Shown here piece by piece: positions 1 to 6,426 of a stretch of DNA of 8,068 nucleotides. Location: NCBI GenBank assembly GCA_910579645.1, contig CAJTVK010000169.1, positions 1 through 8,068 on the forward strand, given 5' to 3'. The translations under genes were made by a program, and so were the position numbers. Source of the DNA: an uncultured Lachnospiraceae bacterium. Lineage in GTDB: Bacteria; Bacillota; Clostridia; Lachnospirales; Lachnospiraceae. Each line of letters opens with the position of its first letter. Position 1 is the first letter of the stretch. Below the pieces are notes generated by a model, which saw only the letters and a list, made by a program, of their open reading frames with translations, did no database searches and was not told the DNA's origin.

Positions 1-31
1 GCAAAAAAATCCCTCCCGTGCGTCCGCCTCT

Positions 32-59
32 CAACACAACATTCAGGCTGAACTGCTAC
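32..59 (+). repeat. 28-bp dispersed repeat, copy 1
   Basis: This 28-nt stretch with core CAGGCTGAACTG matches the reverse complement of 7897-7924 at 25 of 28 positions. Differences are at repeat positions 6, 12 and 25. It lies upstream of the EAL-HDOD gene, in the same orientation relative to that gene as copy 2 has relative to the trp operon. Its nature is unknown: it could be a protein-binding site, an end of a larger repeat, or a remnant of a mobile element. The match is seen directly; any function is inference. Confidence 0.75.
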
Positions 60-103
60 CCACATTTTATATATAAAGTACTATATAATTTATAAAGACT
101 ATA

Positions 104-112
104 TGGTAAAAT
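104..112 (+). promoter_or_regulatory. possible extended -10 promoter of the EAL-HDOD gene
   Basis: The sequence TGG-TAAAAT at 104-112 fits an extended -10 (TGn followed by a -10 hexamer), about 44 bases before the start codon. No good TTGACA-like -35 is seen 16-18 bases upstream, and the whole stretch 61-120 is AT-rich. A TATAAT at 84-89 is an alternative -10, also without a clear -35. The assignment is tentative. Confidence 0.3.
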
Positions 113-155
113 AAAAATGTATTATTTTGTTCATTTATAGCGGGAGGGGATTATT

Positions 156-1439
156 ATGGGATTTTTAAACAGTCAGTTTCCAAGCAGTGCTCCTGAAAAA
201 GAGAGCCAGCCTGCCGTTTACATTGCACGGCAGCCTATCTTCGATGCCGCCGGGGATGTACAGGCCTATGAGCTTTTATACCGCAATACCGACCAAAATT
301 TTTCCGATGCCTCCGCCATAAGCAACGATGAAGCCACCAGTACGGTAATTTCCGAATCCATCCTGAATTTCGGAATGTATGAACTGACCAACGGCAAAAA
401 GGCTTTTGTGAACTTTGCCGACGGAAGCCTGCTGAATAAAGCTGCCTATCTGCTGGATTCAAAGCAGTTTGTCATCGAAATATTGGAACATGTGGTATTT
501 ACCGTAGAAGTTATTGATTCGCTTTACACCTTAAAATCGGCCGGTTTCGAAGTGGCCTTGGATGATTACATAGGTACCCCCATCCCTCCCGAAATCCTCG
601 CCTTAATTGATATTGTCAAAATAGATTTTATTGATACCACCAAAAAGCAGCGCGCCTCCTTTTGCCCTGCTCTGACTGCGGCAGGGAAAACATTACTGGC
701 GGAAAAGGTGGAAACAAAAGAAGACGTAGATGAGGCAACATCCCTTGGCTGCCGGCTTTTCCAAGGCTACTATTTTTCCAAGCCCATTATGATGAAAAAA
801 GATAATATGGATATTTCTTCCGTTTCTTATGCAAAACTGTCCAAAGAACTGTCTTCCCCTGCCGTCAACATGGACAATATTGCATGGATCATCAATTCCG
901 ATGCCCATCTGACATATAAATTACTGCGGCGCATGAATACTCTCCAGTATTACCGCGGAAACAGCATTACTTCCGTCAAGCGTGCGCTTGTCCTGATGGG
1001 AGACGACGAGGTCCGCCGCTGGGGCATGCTGATTCTGCTTCGGGAAATAACGGATACCAAATCGGACGAGATAATAAGAACAGCCTTAATCCGGGCTTTT
1101 ATGTGCGAGAAACTGGCTCGGGAATCCGGCCGACATGAGTATGCCGCCGAAGCCTATTCCACCGGCATCCTTTCCATACTGACAGACGGGAAACAGAATC
1201 CGAAGGAAATGCTGCAGGCCATCCAAATTCCTCCCCGTGTAAGAGCTGCTTTATCCGGCCAAGATACTTTGCTGAAACGGCTGTTGGATATTGCCGTCTG
1301 CTATGAGAGCGGCAATTGGAATAAACTGGAATATCTGATGCAGTTCTCCGTACCTGAACTTACTGCAAAGCTGCTGCCGGGACTATACATGATATCGGTA
1401 TCGGCCGCAGACGAGATGTTAGCAAAAGAACGCCCTTAA
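156..1439 (+). CDS. EAL-HDOD signalling protein (YuxH-like)
   Basis: A 427-residue cytoplasmic protein with an N-terminal EAL domain (about residues 20-210) and a C-terminal HDOD domain (about 225-410). The opening VYIARQPIFD...AYELLYR is typical of the YuxH/CdgJ group. EAL domains hydrolyse or bind cyclic di-GMP; HDOD domains are usually protein-interaction modules in signalling. The signature EAL reads YELLYR, yet most conserved positions seem present: E39, N86, E108, D136-D137, K155, E183/E186 and Q203 in QGYYFSKP. The glycine of the usual EGVE is lysine (K184). Phosphodiesterase activity can therefore be neither assumed nor excluded. No signal peptide or membrane segment is visible. The start is supported by GGGAGGGG ending about 7 bases before ATG. 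The gene is monocistronic and closed by a hairpin directly after the stop. Its targets (motility, biofilm or other) cannot be told from the window. Confidence 0.93.
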   Translation: MGFLNSQFPSSAPEKESQPAVYIARQPIFDAAGDVQAYELLYRNTDQNFSDASAISNDEATSTVISESILNFGMYELTNGKKAFVNFADGSLLNKAAYLLDSKQFVIEILEHVVFTVEVIDSLYTLKSAGFEVALDDYIGTPIPPEILALIDIVKIDFIDTTKKQRASFCPALTAAGKTLLAEKVETKEDVDEATSLGCRLFQGYYFSKPIMMKKDNMDISSVSYAKLSKELSSPAVNMDNIAWIINSDAHLTYKLLRRMNTLQYYRGNSITSVKRALVLMGDDEVRRWGMLILLREITDTKSDEIIRTALIRAFMCEKLARESGRHEYAAEAYSTGILSILTDGKQNPKEMLQAIQIPPRVRAALSGQDTLLKRLLDIAVCYESGNWNKLEYLMQFSVPELTAKLLPGLYMISVSAADEMLAKERP

Positions 1440-1480
1440 ATACGACGGGCAGTTAGCTGCCCGCCGTATTTAGCCTTCAT
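1438..1480. terminator. hairpin terminator between convergent genes
   Basis: A 15-bp stem (1438-1452 with 1457-1471, 14 of 15 paired) closes on a TTAG loop, with a GC-rich middle and AAATA/TATTT ends. It overlaps the stop codon of the EAL-HDOD gene. The T-rich side is part of the stem and the tail beyond is only weakly T-rich. Because the stem starts with AAATA and ends with TATTT it can work on either strand, so it probably also ends the converging nuclease-like gene. Confidence 0.65.
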
Positions 1481-1512
1481 TCCTCAAGTCACACAGAAAT
1501 TCTTAGACGCAA

Positions 1513-2580
1513 TCAGGCATCCCTTTTCCAGCAGCTTTCCGTATATTCCTTTGCCTCCTGCTTTGTCAGGCCGAATTTTTCTTCCAACTTTTCCAACACT
1601 TGCTCATATAATACTCCCAATTCCTGACAGCTTTCTATGAAGACACGCACGCCCTCTTTGCGCCCTTCTTCTCTGCCCTCTTTTATTCCCTCTTTTTTCC
1701 CCTCTTCCCTTCCCTCTTTTATTCCCTCTTCCCTTCCTTCTTTTCTCCCTTCTTTTATTCCTTCTTTTCTTCCTTCCACTATTACTTCCTTTTTAACTTC
1801 TTCAATAATGCAATTAATCTCATCGGCCATCAATTCCTTTAAAGCCTCATACATATCATATCCCTCCTTTATTTTTCCAAACAACTCCTTATTTGCCTTC
1901 ACACTTACTGCTAATACAGAATCTGCCAAAGCCTTGTCTCCTTGGGACACTAAATTATTTGACTGCCTAATCAGTTCTCTGGCTGTCAGTTCGTCAATCT
2001 CCTTTGTCAGTGACTGAAGCCAAATGTACTGAAGCCCGGGCAATTCATTGACAACAATTATTTGAGTTCTGAAATATGTTTTCCCACTTATATAGTACAC
2101 TCCGTGGAAAGGATTTTCAACAGCAAAACCCTTTTTCCTTAATGCTTCCAGCAGTTTTGAAGGTTTTTCGCTTCTTATGAATGATATGGTTACACTGTCC
2201 GCTTTTATCTCATCCACATACCGGCCATATGCTTTATACAAGCAGGCATAACCGTTCACTTTAAAGAAAGTATCTACATTCAATTCGTCTTTCGGAGACT
2301 TATACTCTAAAATATTATGTTTCCGGAAGATTTTCCCAATTGGACTCTCTATGATATGTTTTTCCGGCTTCTTAACAATCAGAAGGTCAATTTCCAACGG
2401 TTTAGAGTTTAAGTTATACTCATTCATGAACTGCAAAAACTTTTCGTCCTGTTTCAGTTCCAACCGCATAGCCGCACAAAATGCTGCATGCCATTGTACC
2501 TTCCCCGCACCGGCATCATCCGCCGCCATGCTTTTCGTCCGATAGCGGCTACTATTTCTGCCTTCTGTCATTTTCCCCAT
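1513..2580 (-). CDS. PD-(D/E)XK nuclease-like protein with (K/R/E)EG-repeat tail
   Basis: A 355-residue protein of a family common in gut Clostridia and often left as hypothetical. I recognise the pattern WHAAF...EIDLLIV...IGKIFRKHNILEYKSP...KVNGYACLYKA. It fits a PD-(D/E)XK nuclease core with D65 and the E92-x-K94 pair, related by architecture to Rpn/transposase-associated nucleases. Residues 268-310 are about eleven tandem four-residue units of the xEGx type, a tail also seen in that group. A C-terminal segment (about 311-350) looks helical. The start at 2580 is chosen because AGAAAGGGGTG lies 9 bases upstream and because a promoter at 2615-2643 would exclude the upstream in-frame ATG at 2649. 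The gene is visibly more AT-rich than the trp genes and adjoins a MITE-like element, which suggests acquisition. Substrate and role are unknown; DNA cleavage linked to recombination is inferred from the family. Confidence 0.75.
   Translation of the reverse strand: MGKMTEGRNSSRYRTKSMAADDAGAGKVQWHAAFCAAMRLELKQDEKFLQFMNEYNLNSKPLEIDLLIVKKPEKHIIESPIGKIFRKHNILEYKSPKDELNVDTFFKVNGYACLYKAYGRYVDEIKADSVTISFIRSEKPSKLLEALRKKGFAVENPFHGVYYISGKTYFRTQIIVVNELPGLQYIWLQSLTKEIDELTARELIRQSNNLVSQGDKALADSVLAVSVKANKELFGKIKEGYDMYEALKELMADEINCIIEEVKKEVIVEGRKEGIKEGRKEGREEGIKEGREEGKKEGIKEGREEGRKEGVRVFIESCQELGVLYEQVLEKLEEKFGLTKQEAKEYTESCWKRDA
1651..1779 (-). repeat. 12-bp tandem repeat coding (K/R/E)EG units
   Basis: About 130 bp of degenerate 12-bp units that encode KEGR, KEGI, EEGK and similar tetrapeptides. 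The coding strand is almost all purine and the + strand almost all pyrimidine, so the tract is a long polypurine-polypyrimidine run. Units are multiples of three, so slippage would change tail length without breaking the frame. Confidence 0.85.
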
Positions 2581-2587
2581 ATGCGTG

Positions 2588-2598
2588 CACCCCTTTCT
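2588..2598 (-). promoter_or_regulatory. ribosome binding site that sets the nuclease-like gene start
   Basis: AGAAAGGGGTG is a near-perfect complement of the 16S rRNA 3' end and stands 9 bases before the ATG at 2580. The longer reading frame starting at 2649 has no comparable site. Confidence 0.75.
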
Positions 2599-2614
2599 CA
2601 TATTGCTATCATTT

Positions 2615-2643
2615 ATGATACCATTTGGGTGCATATTAGTCAA
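2615..2643 (-). promoter_or_regulatory. sigma-A promoter of the nuclease-like gene
   Basis: TTGACT (2638-2643) and TATCAT (2615-2620) are separated by exactly 17 bases on the minus strand. Transcription would start near 2608, leaving a leader of just under 30 bases that contains the ribosome binding site. The gene therefore need not rely on read-through from the trp operon, which runs in the same direction. Confidence 0.7.
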
Positions 2644-2672
2644 TAACAAATTTTAAATGCCCTTTTGACCTA

Positions 2673-2860
2673 GAGCGTATCATAAAATTGCTTTCTGTCA
2701 GATGTGCGTCACAGTTTGTGGGAAATTTGTGCCAAATGAAGGGCGCATAGCGGGCTATGTAACCTGAATTTGGCACAAATATCTCGCAAAGTGGTGAAAC
2801 GATACATCGTTTCATCACTTTACGAGATTTTGACCCAAATTCAGTCAACACAGCCCGCTA
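2673..2860 (+). mobile_element. MITE-like palindromic element, copy A (rearranged)
   Basis: It begins with GAGCGTATCATAAAATT, the same end as copy B at 7925 (GAGCGTGTCATAAAATT). The core 2705-2794 matches the reverse complement of 7963-8068, apart from an 18-bp hairpin present only in copy B. Inside it, ATTTGTGCCAAAT (2725-2737) is the exact inverse of 2768-2780. The expected right terminal repeat is missing. Instead the sequence folds back on itself as a diverged inverted copy of its own core that ends at the trpA stop codon. It has no coding capacity, so it would be non-autonomous. The parent transposon cannot be identified here. Confidence 0.65.
2748..2860. repeat. 113-bp imperfect palindrome at the trpA 3' end
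   Basis: Arms 2748-2803 and 2806-2860 match at about 47 of 56 aligned positions, with one single-base gap. The innermost part, around GTGGTGAAACGAT and ATCGTTTCATCAC, is nearly perfect. The TAG stop codon of trpA (2858-2860) is the outer tip of the right arm. In trp mRNA this would make a long hairpin directly after the last codon, able to protect the 3' end or slow polymerase. No strong U-run follows on the minus strand, so intrinsic termination is not certain. Confidence 0.8.
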
Positions 2861-3652
2861 CGACTCTTTCATTAAGGCAGCTTTCATCTTTTTCACATAA
2901 TCATAGATATATTCCCCCGCATCCTCCCCATACTGCGCAATCAGGCTGACAATTGCGCTCCCCACAATAACTCCGTCAGCCGTCCGTGCAATCTCCGCTG
3001 CCTGTTCCGGCGTGCTTACCCCAAAACCGACTGCCGCAGGCACATCCGTGACACCCTTTACCGCTGCAATAATTTTATCCAAATTCGTATTGATTTCACT
3101 CCTTACCCCTGTCACTCCCATAGAAGACACCACATAGACAAAACCTTTGGCTTCTGACGCAATCATCCGGATGCGCCGCTCCGAAGTAGGCGCTATCAAT
3201 GAGATAATATCCACCTTGTGTGCTTCCGCATAAGGAAGAAACTCCTGCTTTTCTTCATAAGGCATATCCGGAAGGATGATTCCGTTCACTCCTGCCTCTT
3301 CACATTTTGCACAAAACGCTTCATATCCATACCGGAACACAGGGTTCAGATAGGTAAGAAAAACCAACGGCACATCCGTCTTTTCCCTTACACCGGCTGC
3401 CAGGCCGAACAGCCGATCCGTCGTGGCTCCTGCCGACAAGGCACGGAGGTTAGCCTCCTGAATCACCGGCCCCTCCGCAATCGGATCGGAAAAAGGTATT
3501 CCTATCTCAATTAAATCACATCCCGCCTGTACCATCTTCAGCACAAATTCTTCGCTTTTCTCTATGGAAGGATCACCTCCCGTCACAAACCCGATAAAAG
3601 CCTTCCCATGACGAAAAGCATCGCCTATTTTAATTTCCGCTTTCTTTTTCAT
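2858..3652 (-). CDS. trpA: tryptophan synthase alpha chain
   Basis: TrpA cleaves indole-3-glycerol phosphate to indole and glyceraldehyde 3-phosphate and passes indole to TrpB through a tunnel in the alpha2-beta2 complex. The product is 264 residues, the usual size. Numbered from the alternative upstream ATG at 3664 (268 residues), the catalytic glutamate is E53 in LIEIGIPFSDP, the loop 6 motif is GVTG (183-186), and the phosphate site is GFGVS (213-217) plus VGS (234-236). The position matching catalytic Asp60 of the E. coli enzyme is E64 (AEGP instead of ADGP). I prefer the ATG at 3652 because AAAGGA lies about 11 bases before it, whereas the 3664 ATG abuts that site. It is last in the operon, about 70 bases after trpB. 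Its TAG stop lies in the arm of a mobile-element palindrome. Confidence 0.95.
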   Translation of the reverse strand: MKKKAEIKIGDAFRHGKAFIGFVTGGDPSIEKSEEFVLKMVQAGCDLIEIGIPFSDPIAEGPVIQEANLRALSAGATTDRLFGLAAGVREKTDVPLVFLTYLNPVFRYGYEAFCAKCEEAGVNGIILPDMPYEEKQEFLPYAEAHKVDIISLIAPTSERRIRMIASEAKGFVYVVSSMGVTGVRSEINTNLDKIIAAVKGVTDVPAAVGFGVSTPEQAAEIARTADGVIVGSAIVSLIAQYGEDAGEYIYDYVKKMKAALMKES

Positions 3653-3724
3653 TCTCTGTCTCATTCCTTTCCCGCTTATTCTTTATCCCTATAGCGATTC
3701 CATTCCCCATTCTTTTTACCGTTT

Positions 3725-4909
3725 TCAGTCACGCAGATCCACACCCCGATATCTGGCAATTGCGGCAACATCCTTATCCCCGCGTCCGGACAGGCATATG
3801 ATAATACTATCCGCCCTAGCCATGGACGGCGCAATCTTACATGCATGGGCTACCGCATGAGCGCTTTCAATGGCACAGATTATCCCCTCGGTCCTGGCCA
3901 GATATTCAAAAGCCTCCACTGCTTCCTCATCCGTAACCGGCACATACTGTGCACGTCCCGTATCATGAAGATATGCATGTTCCGGTCCGATGCCGGGATA
4001 ATCCAGTCCGGCAGAGATGGAATAGACCGGAGCAATCTGGCCGCATTCATTCTGACAGAAATAAGACTTCATTCCATGAAAAATGCCGGGCACCCCCTTG
4101 GCTATGGACGCTGCATGCTGTCCGGTATGCAAACCTTTCCCTGCAGCTTCGCAGCCAATCAGCCGTACATCCTTATCGCCAATGAAATGATAGAACATCC
4201 CCATGGAATTGCTTCCTCCGCCCACACAGGCCACCACGGCAGCCGGAAGCTTTCCCTCTCTATCCAATATCTGCTCCCTCGCTTCCCGGCTGATCACACT
4301 CTGAAAGTCCCTCACAATCATCGGAAACGGATGAGGACCCATCACGGAGCCCAATACATAAAGAGTATCTTCCACCCGCTTTGTCCACTCACGCATTGTC
4401 TCATTGACCGCATCTTTTAATGTCATCGTCCCCGTAGTGACCGGATGTATCTTGGCCCCCAATAATTCCATCCGGTATACATTCAATTTCTGCCGCTCCG
4501 TATCTTCTTTCCCCATAAATATCTCACATTCCAGCCCTAACAGCGCTGCCGCCGTCGCCGTCGCCACCCCATGCTGACCCGCACCGGTTTCCGCAATTAC
4601 TCTTGTCTTCCCCATCTTCTTTGCCAGCAAAGCCTGACCAAGCACATTATTGATTTTATGGGAACCGGTATGGTTTAAATCTTCCCTCTTAATATAGATT
4701 CTGGCTCCTCCCAGATCCCTTGTCATTTTCTCCGCAAAATACAAAAGAGACGGCCTGCCTGCATAATGATTCAGCAAATCTTCCAGTTCTCTGTTAAACT
4801 CCGGATCCTTCTTATAAAATTCATAGCTTTCTTCCAGTCTGATTAGTTCATTCATCAGCGTTTCCGGCACGTACTGCCCCCCATGCCTGCCATATCTTCC
4901 TTTACTCAT
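3725..4909 (-). CDS. trpB: tryptophan synthase beta chain
   Basis: TrpB condenses indole with L-serine to tryptophan using pyridoxal phosphate. At 394 residues it has the normal length of the TrpB1 type that pairs with TrpA. The PLP lysine is K85 in HTGSHKIN, the catalytic glutamate is E107 in AETGAGQHG, the phosphate-binding loop is GGGSN (230-234), and S374 in LSGRGDKD contacts the cofactor ring. GLDYPGIGPEH (301-311) is also typical. The start overlaps the last 8 bases of trpF, and AGGAGGG lies about 7 bases before the ATG, so the two are probably translationally coupled. All key residues are present, so the protein should be active. Confidence 0.97.
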   Translation of the reverse strand: MSKGRYGRHGGQYVPETLMNELIRLEESYEFYKKDPEFNRELEDLLNHYAGRPSLLYFAEKMTRDLGGARIYIKREDLNHTGSHKINNVLGQALLAKKMGKTRVIAETGAGQHGVATATAAALLGLECEIFMGKEDTERQKLNVYRMELLGAKIHPVTTGTMTLKDAVNETMREWTKRVEDTLYVLGSVMGPHPFPMIVRDFQSVISREAREQILDREGKLPAAVVACVGGGSNSMGMFYHFIGDKDVRLIGCEAAGKGLHTGQHAASIAKGVPGIFHGMKSYFCQNECGQIAPVYSISAGLDYPGIGPEHAYLHDTGRAQYVPVTDEEAVEAFEYLARTEGIICAIESAHAVAHACKIAPSMARADSIIICLSGRGDKDVAAIARYRGVDLRD

Positions 4910-5552
4910 TTCTTACCCTCCTGACAATCTCCAATATTTTTTCTTTGTCTTTGACTCCGTTTGTTTCCGCGCCGCTGCTGACATCGATTGCATAAGGAGA
5001 TACCGCACGGATTGCCTCTGCGGCATTCCCCGCATACAGGCCTCCCGCCAGAAAAAAAGGATAATTCCCTTTTGGAATCAGACTCCAGTCAAATGTCTGC
5101 CCCGTTCCGCCTGCCTGCATAGGGCGGATGCTGTCAAACAAAAGATAATCCGTCCCTGCCCTGATATATTCCTCACACACATCTGTCCCCTTCCGCCTTG
5201 CCCTAAATCCCTCATCCCCTGCCAAATTCCCCGGGCACAATGCCTTAATCACCTCACAGCCCGTCATTTCTTTCAGACGTGCCACATATGCCGCATCTTC
5301 CCCTCCATGCAGTTGGACGGCATCAATAATGCCTTCCTTCAGCAGCCACGCAATACGCTCTTCCTCTTCGTCCACAAACACCCCTACAGCCCTTATCCCC
5401 TTCTTCAGCCTGCCTCTGAGCCTCTTGGCGGCTTCTGCGGATATTTCCCTGCGGGAATGGGCAAATACAAACCCCACATACTCCGGGCACGCTTCGTTGA
5501 CAAAATCCACATCACAATCCCTTTTCAGGCCGCAAATCTTTATTTTCGTCAT
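4902..5552 (-). CDS. trpF: phosphoribosylanthranilate isomerase
   Basis: TrpF carries out the Amadori rearrangement of N-(5'-phosphoribosyl)anthranilate to CdRP, the step between TrpD and TrpC. The 216-residue product begins MTKIKICGLK, which places the general base at C7 as in well-studied TrpF proteins. The general acid is D140 in LLFDS. AGGTGQTFDW (147-156) and DVSSGAE (190-196) form phosphate-binding parts of the barrel. The frame can also open at a GTG (5562-5564) overlapping the trpC stop, but GGAAGGG stands directly against that GTG and about 11 bases before the ATG at 5552, so I prefer the ATG. It is a stand-alone enzyme, not fused to TrpC as in E. coli. Confidence 0.95.
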   Translation of the reverse strand: MTKIKICGLKRDCDVDFVNEACPEYVGFVFAHSRREISAEAAKRLRGRLKKGIRAVGVFVDEEEERIAWLLKEGIIDAVQLHGGEDAAYVARLKEMTGCEVIKALCPGNLAGDEGFRARRKGTDVCEEYIRAGTDYLLFDSIRPMQAGGTGQTFDWSLIPKGNYPFFLAGGLYAGNAAEAIRAVSPYAIDVSSGAETNGVKDKEKILEIVRRVRNE

Positions 5553-5560
5553 GTTGATTC

Positions 5561-6361
5561 TCACCCTTCCTTCTTTCTTCCGCTCAGTGTCTCCAGCATC
5601 CCTCTTTTGTCCGGGATTCTCATAAAAGCCTCCCCAATCAATACCGCATCCGTCTTTATTTCCGTCAGCTTTTTCATATCCTCCGGTGTCTGAATCCCGC
5701 TTTCCGATACAAACAGAATATCCTCGGGAATGCTCCGGCGCAGATGCACACTGGTATTGATGTCCGTCTCAAACGTCTTCAGATTGCGGTTGTTCACGCC
5801 GATAATCCCTGCCCCGCTGCGCACCGCAGTCTCCGCTTCTTCTTCCGTATGTACCTCAGCCAGCACTGACAGACCCAAGCTATGGGCAACGGCCAGATAT
5901 TCGTCCAGCTGCCCCTGCTCCAATAAGGCACAAATAAGCAAAACAGCCGATGCACCTATCACTTTCGCCTGAAAGATTTGATATTCATCCACAATGAAAT
6001 CCTTCCGCAGCACCGGAACCGAAACTGCCCCCGCTATTTCCTGCAGATACTCATCCCTCCCGAGAAAGTAATAAGGTTCCGTCAGCACGGAAATTGCCGC
6101 CGCCCCTGCCGCCTCATATTCCCTTGCAATAGATAAATACGGAAATTCTTCCGCAATCATCCCCTTAGAGGGAGAGGCTCTTTTTACTTCACATATAAAA
6201 GAAATCCCCGGCGAAGCCAACGCCCGGCGAAACGGAAAGCCGGTTTGTCTGCCCAGTTCTTCCGCCTCCCGCCGAACCGAAGCCGGACTCCTTCTTTTCT
6301 TCCCTTCCGCAACCCGTTCCGCCGTACGCTCCGCTATTTCCTCCAATATCGACCTGCCCAT
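5561..6361 (-). CDS. trpC: indole-3-glycerol phosphate synthase
   Basis: TrpC closes the indole ring: CdRP is decarboxylated and cyclised to indole-3-glycerol phosphate. The 266-residue monofunctional barrel has every expected active-site residue: E58 and K60 in CEVKRASPSKG, K120 in LRKDF, E169 in LAEVH, N190 in GVNNRNL, and S221 in SESGI. AAAGGAGG lies about 11 bases before the ATG at 6361. It follows trpD after a 65-base gap that contains a small hairpin, and its stop lies just before the trpF start. Nothing points to loss of function. Confidence 0.96.
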   Translation of the reverse strand: MGRSILEEIAERTAERVAEGKKRRSPASVRREAEELGRQTGFPFRRALASPGISFICEVKRASPSKGMIAEEFPYLSIAREYEAAGAAAISVLTEPYYFLGRDEYLQEIAGAVSVPVLRKDFIVDEYQIFQAKVIGASAVLLICALLEQGQLDEYLAVAHSLGLSVLAEVHTEEEAETAVRSGAGIIGVNNRNLKTFETDINTSVHLRRSIPEDILFVSESGIQTPEDMKKLTEIKTDAVLIGEAFMRIPDKRGMLETLSGRKKEG

Positions 6362-6400
6362 ATGTTTTTGCGCCTCCTTTCATTTTCTCTTACTTTCCTA

Positions 6401-6426
6401 CGGATATGCCCCGAATCCGATATCCG
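6401..6426 (-). other. small hairpin in the trpD-trpC gap
   Basis: CGGATAT (6401-6407) and ATATCCG (6420-6426) form a perfect 7-bp stem with a 12-base loop, directly after the trpD stop. No T-run follows, so it is not a terminator. It could be an intercistronic processing or stability element, or chance. Confidence 0.3.

Noticed and set aside
1..31. Possible tail of another T-box or intrinsic terminator (GCAAAAAAATCCCT resembles the trp terminator tail)
   Set aside because: No complementary stem arm is present within the window, so it cannot be supported.
1637..2017. 126-codon open frame (+) rich in Pro-Ser-Phe
   Set aside because: It is the antisense shadow of the (K/R/E)EG repeat in the nuclease-like gene; repeat units are open in several frames.
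2581..2649. N-terminal extension of the nuclease-like protein to the ATG at 2649
   Set aside because: A TTGACT-17-TATCAT promoter lies within this stretch and a strong ribosome binding site serves the ATG at 2580.
2636..2851. 71-codon open frame (-) across element copy A
   Set aside because: It covers the palindrome and the promoter of the nuclease-like gene. It has no ribosome binding site and no recognisable product.
2673..2860. CRISPR-like repeats
   Set aside because: The repeats are two inverted element cores and a palindrome, with no regularly spaced direct repeats or spacers.
3845..4420. 191-codon open frame (+) inside trpB
   Set aside because: It is a shadow of trpB, whose residues and motifs are all conserved on the other strand.
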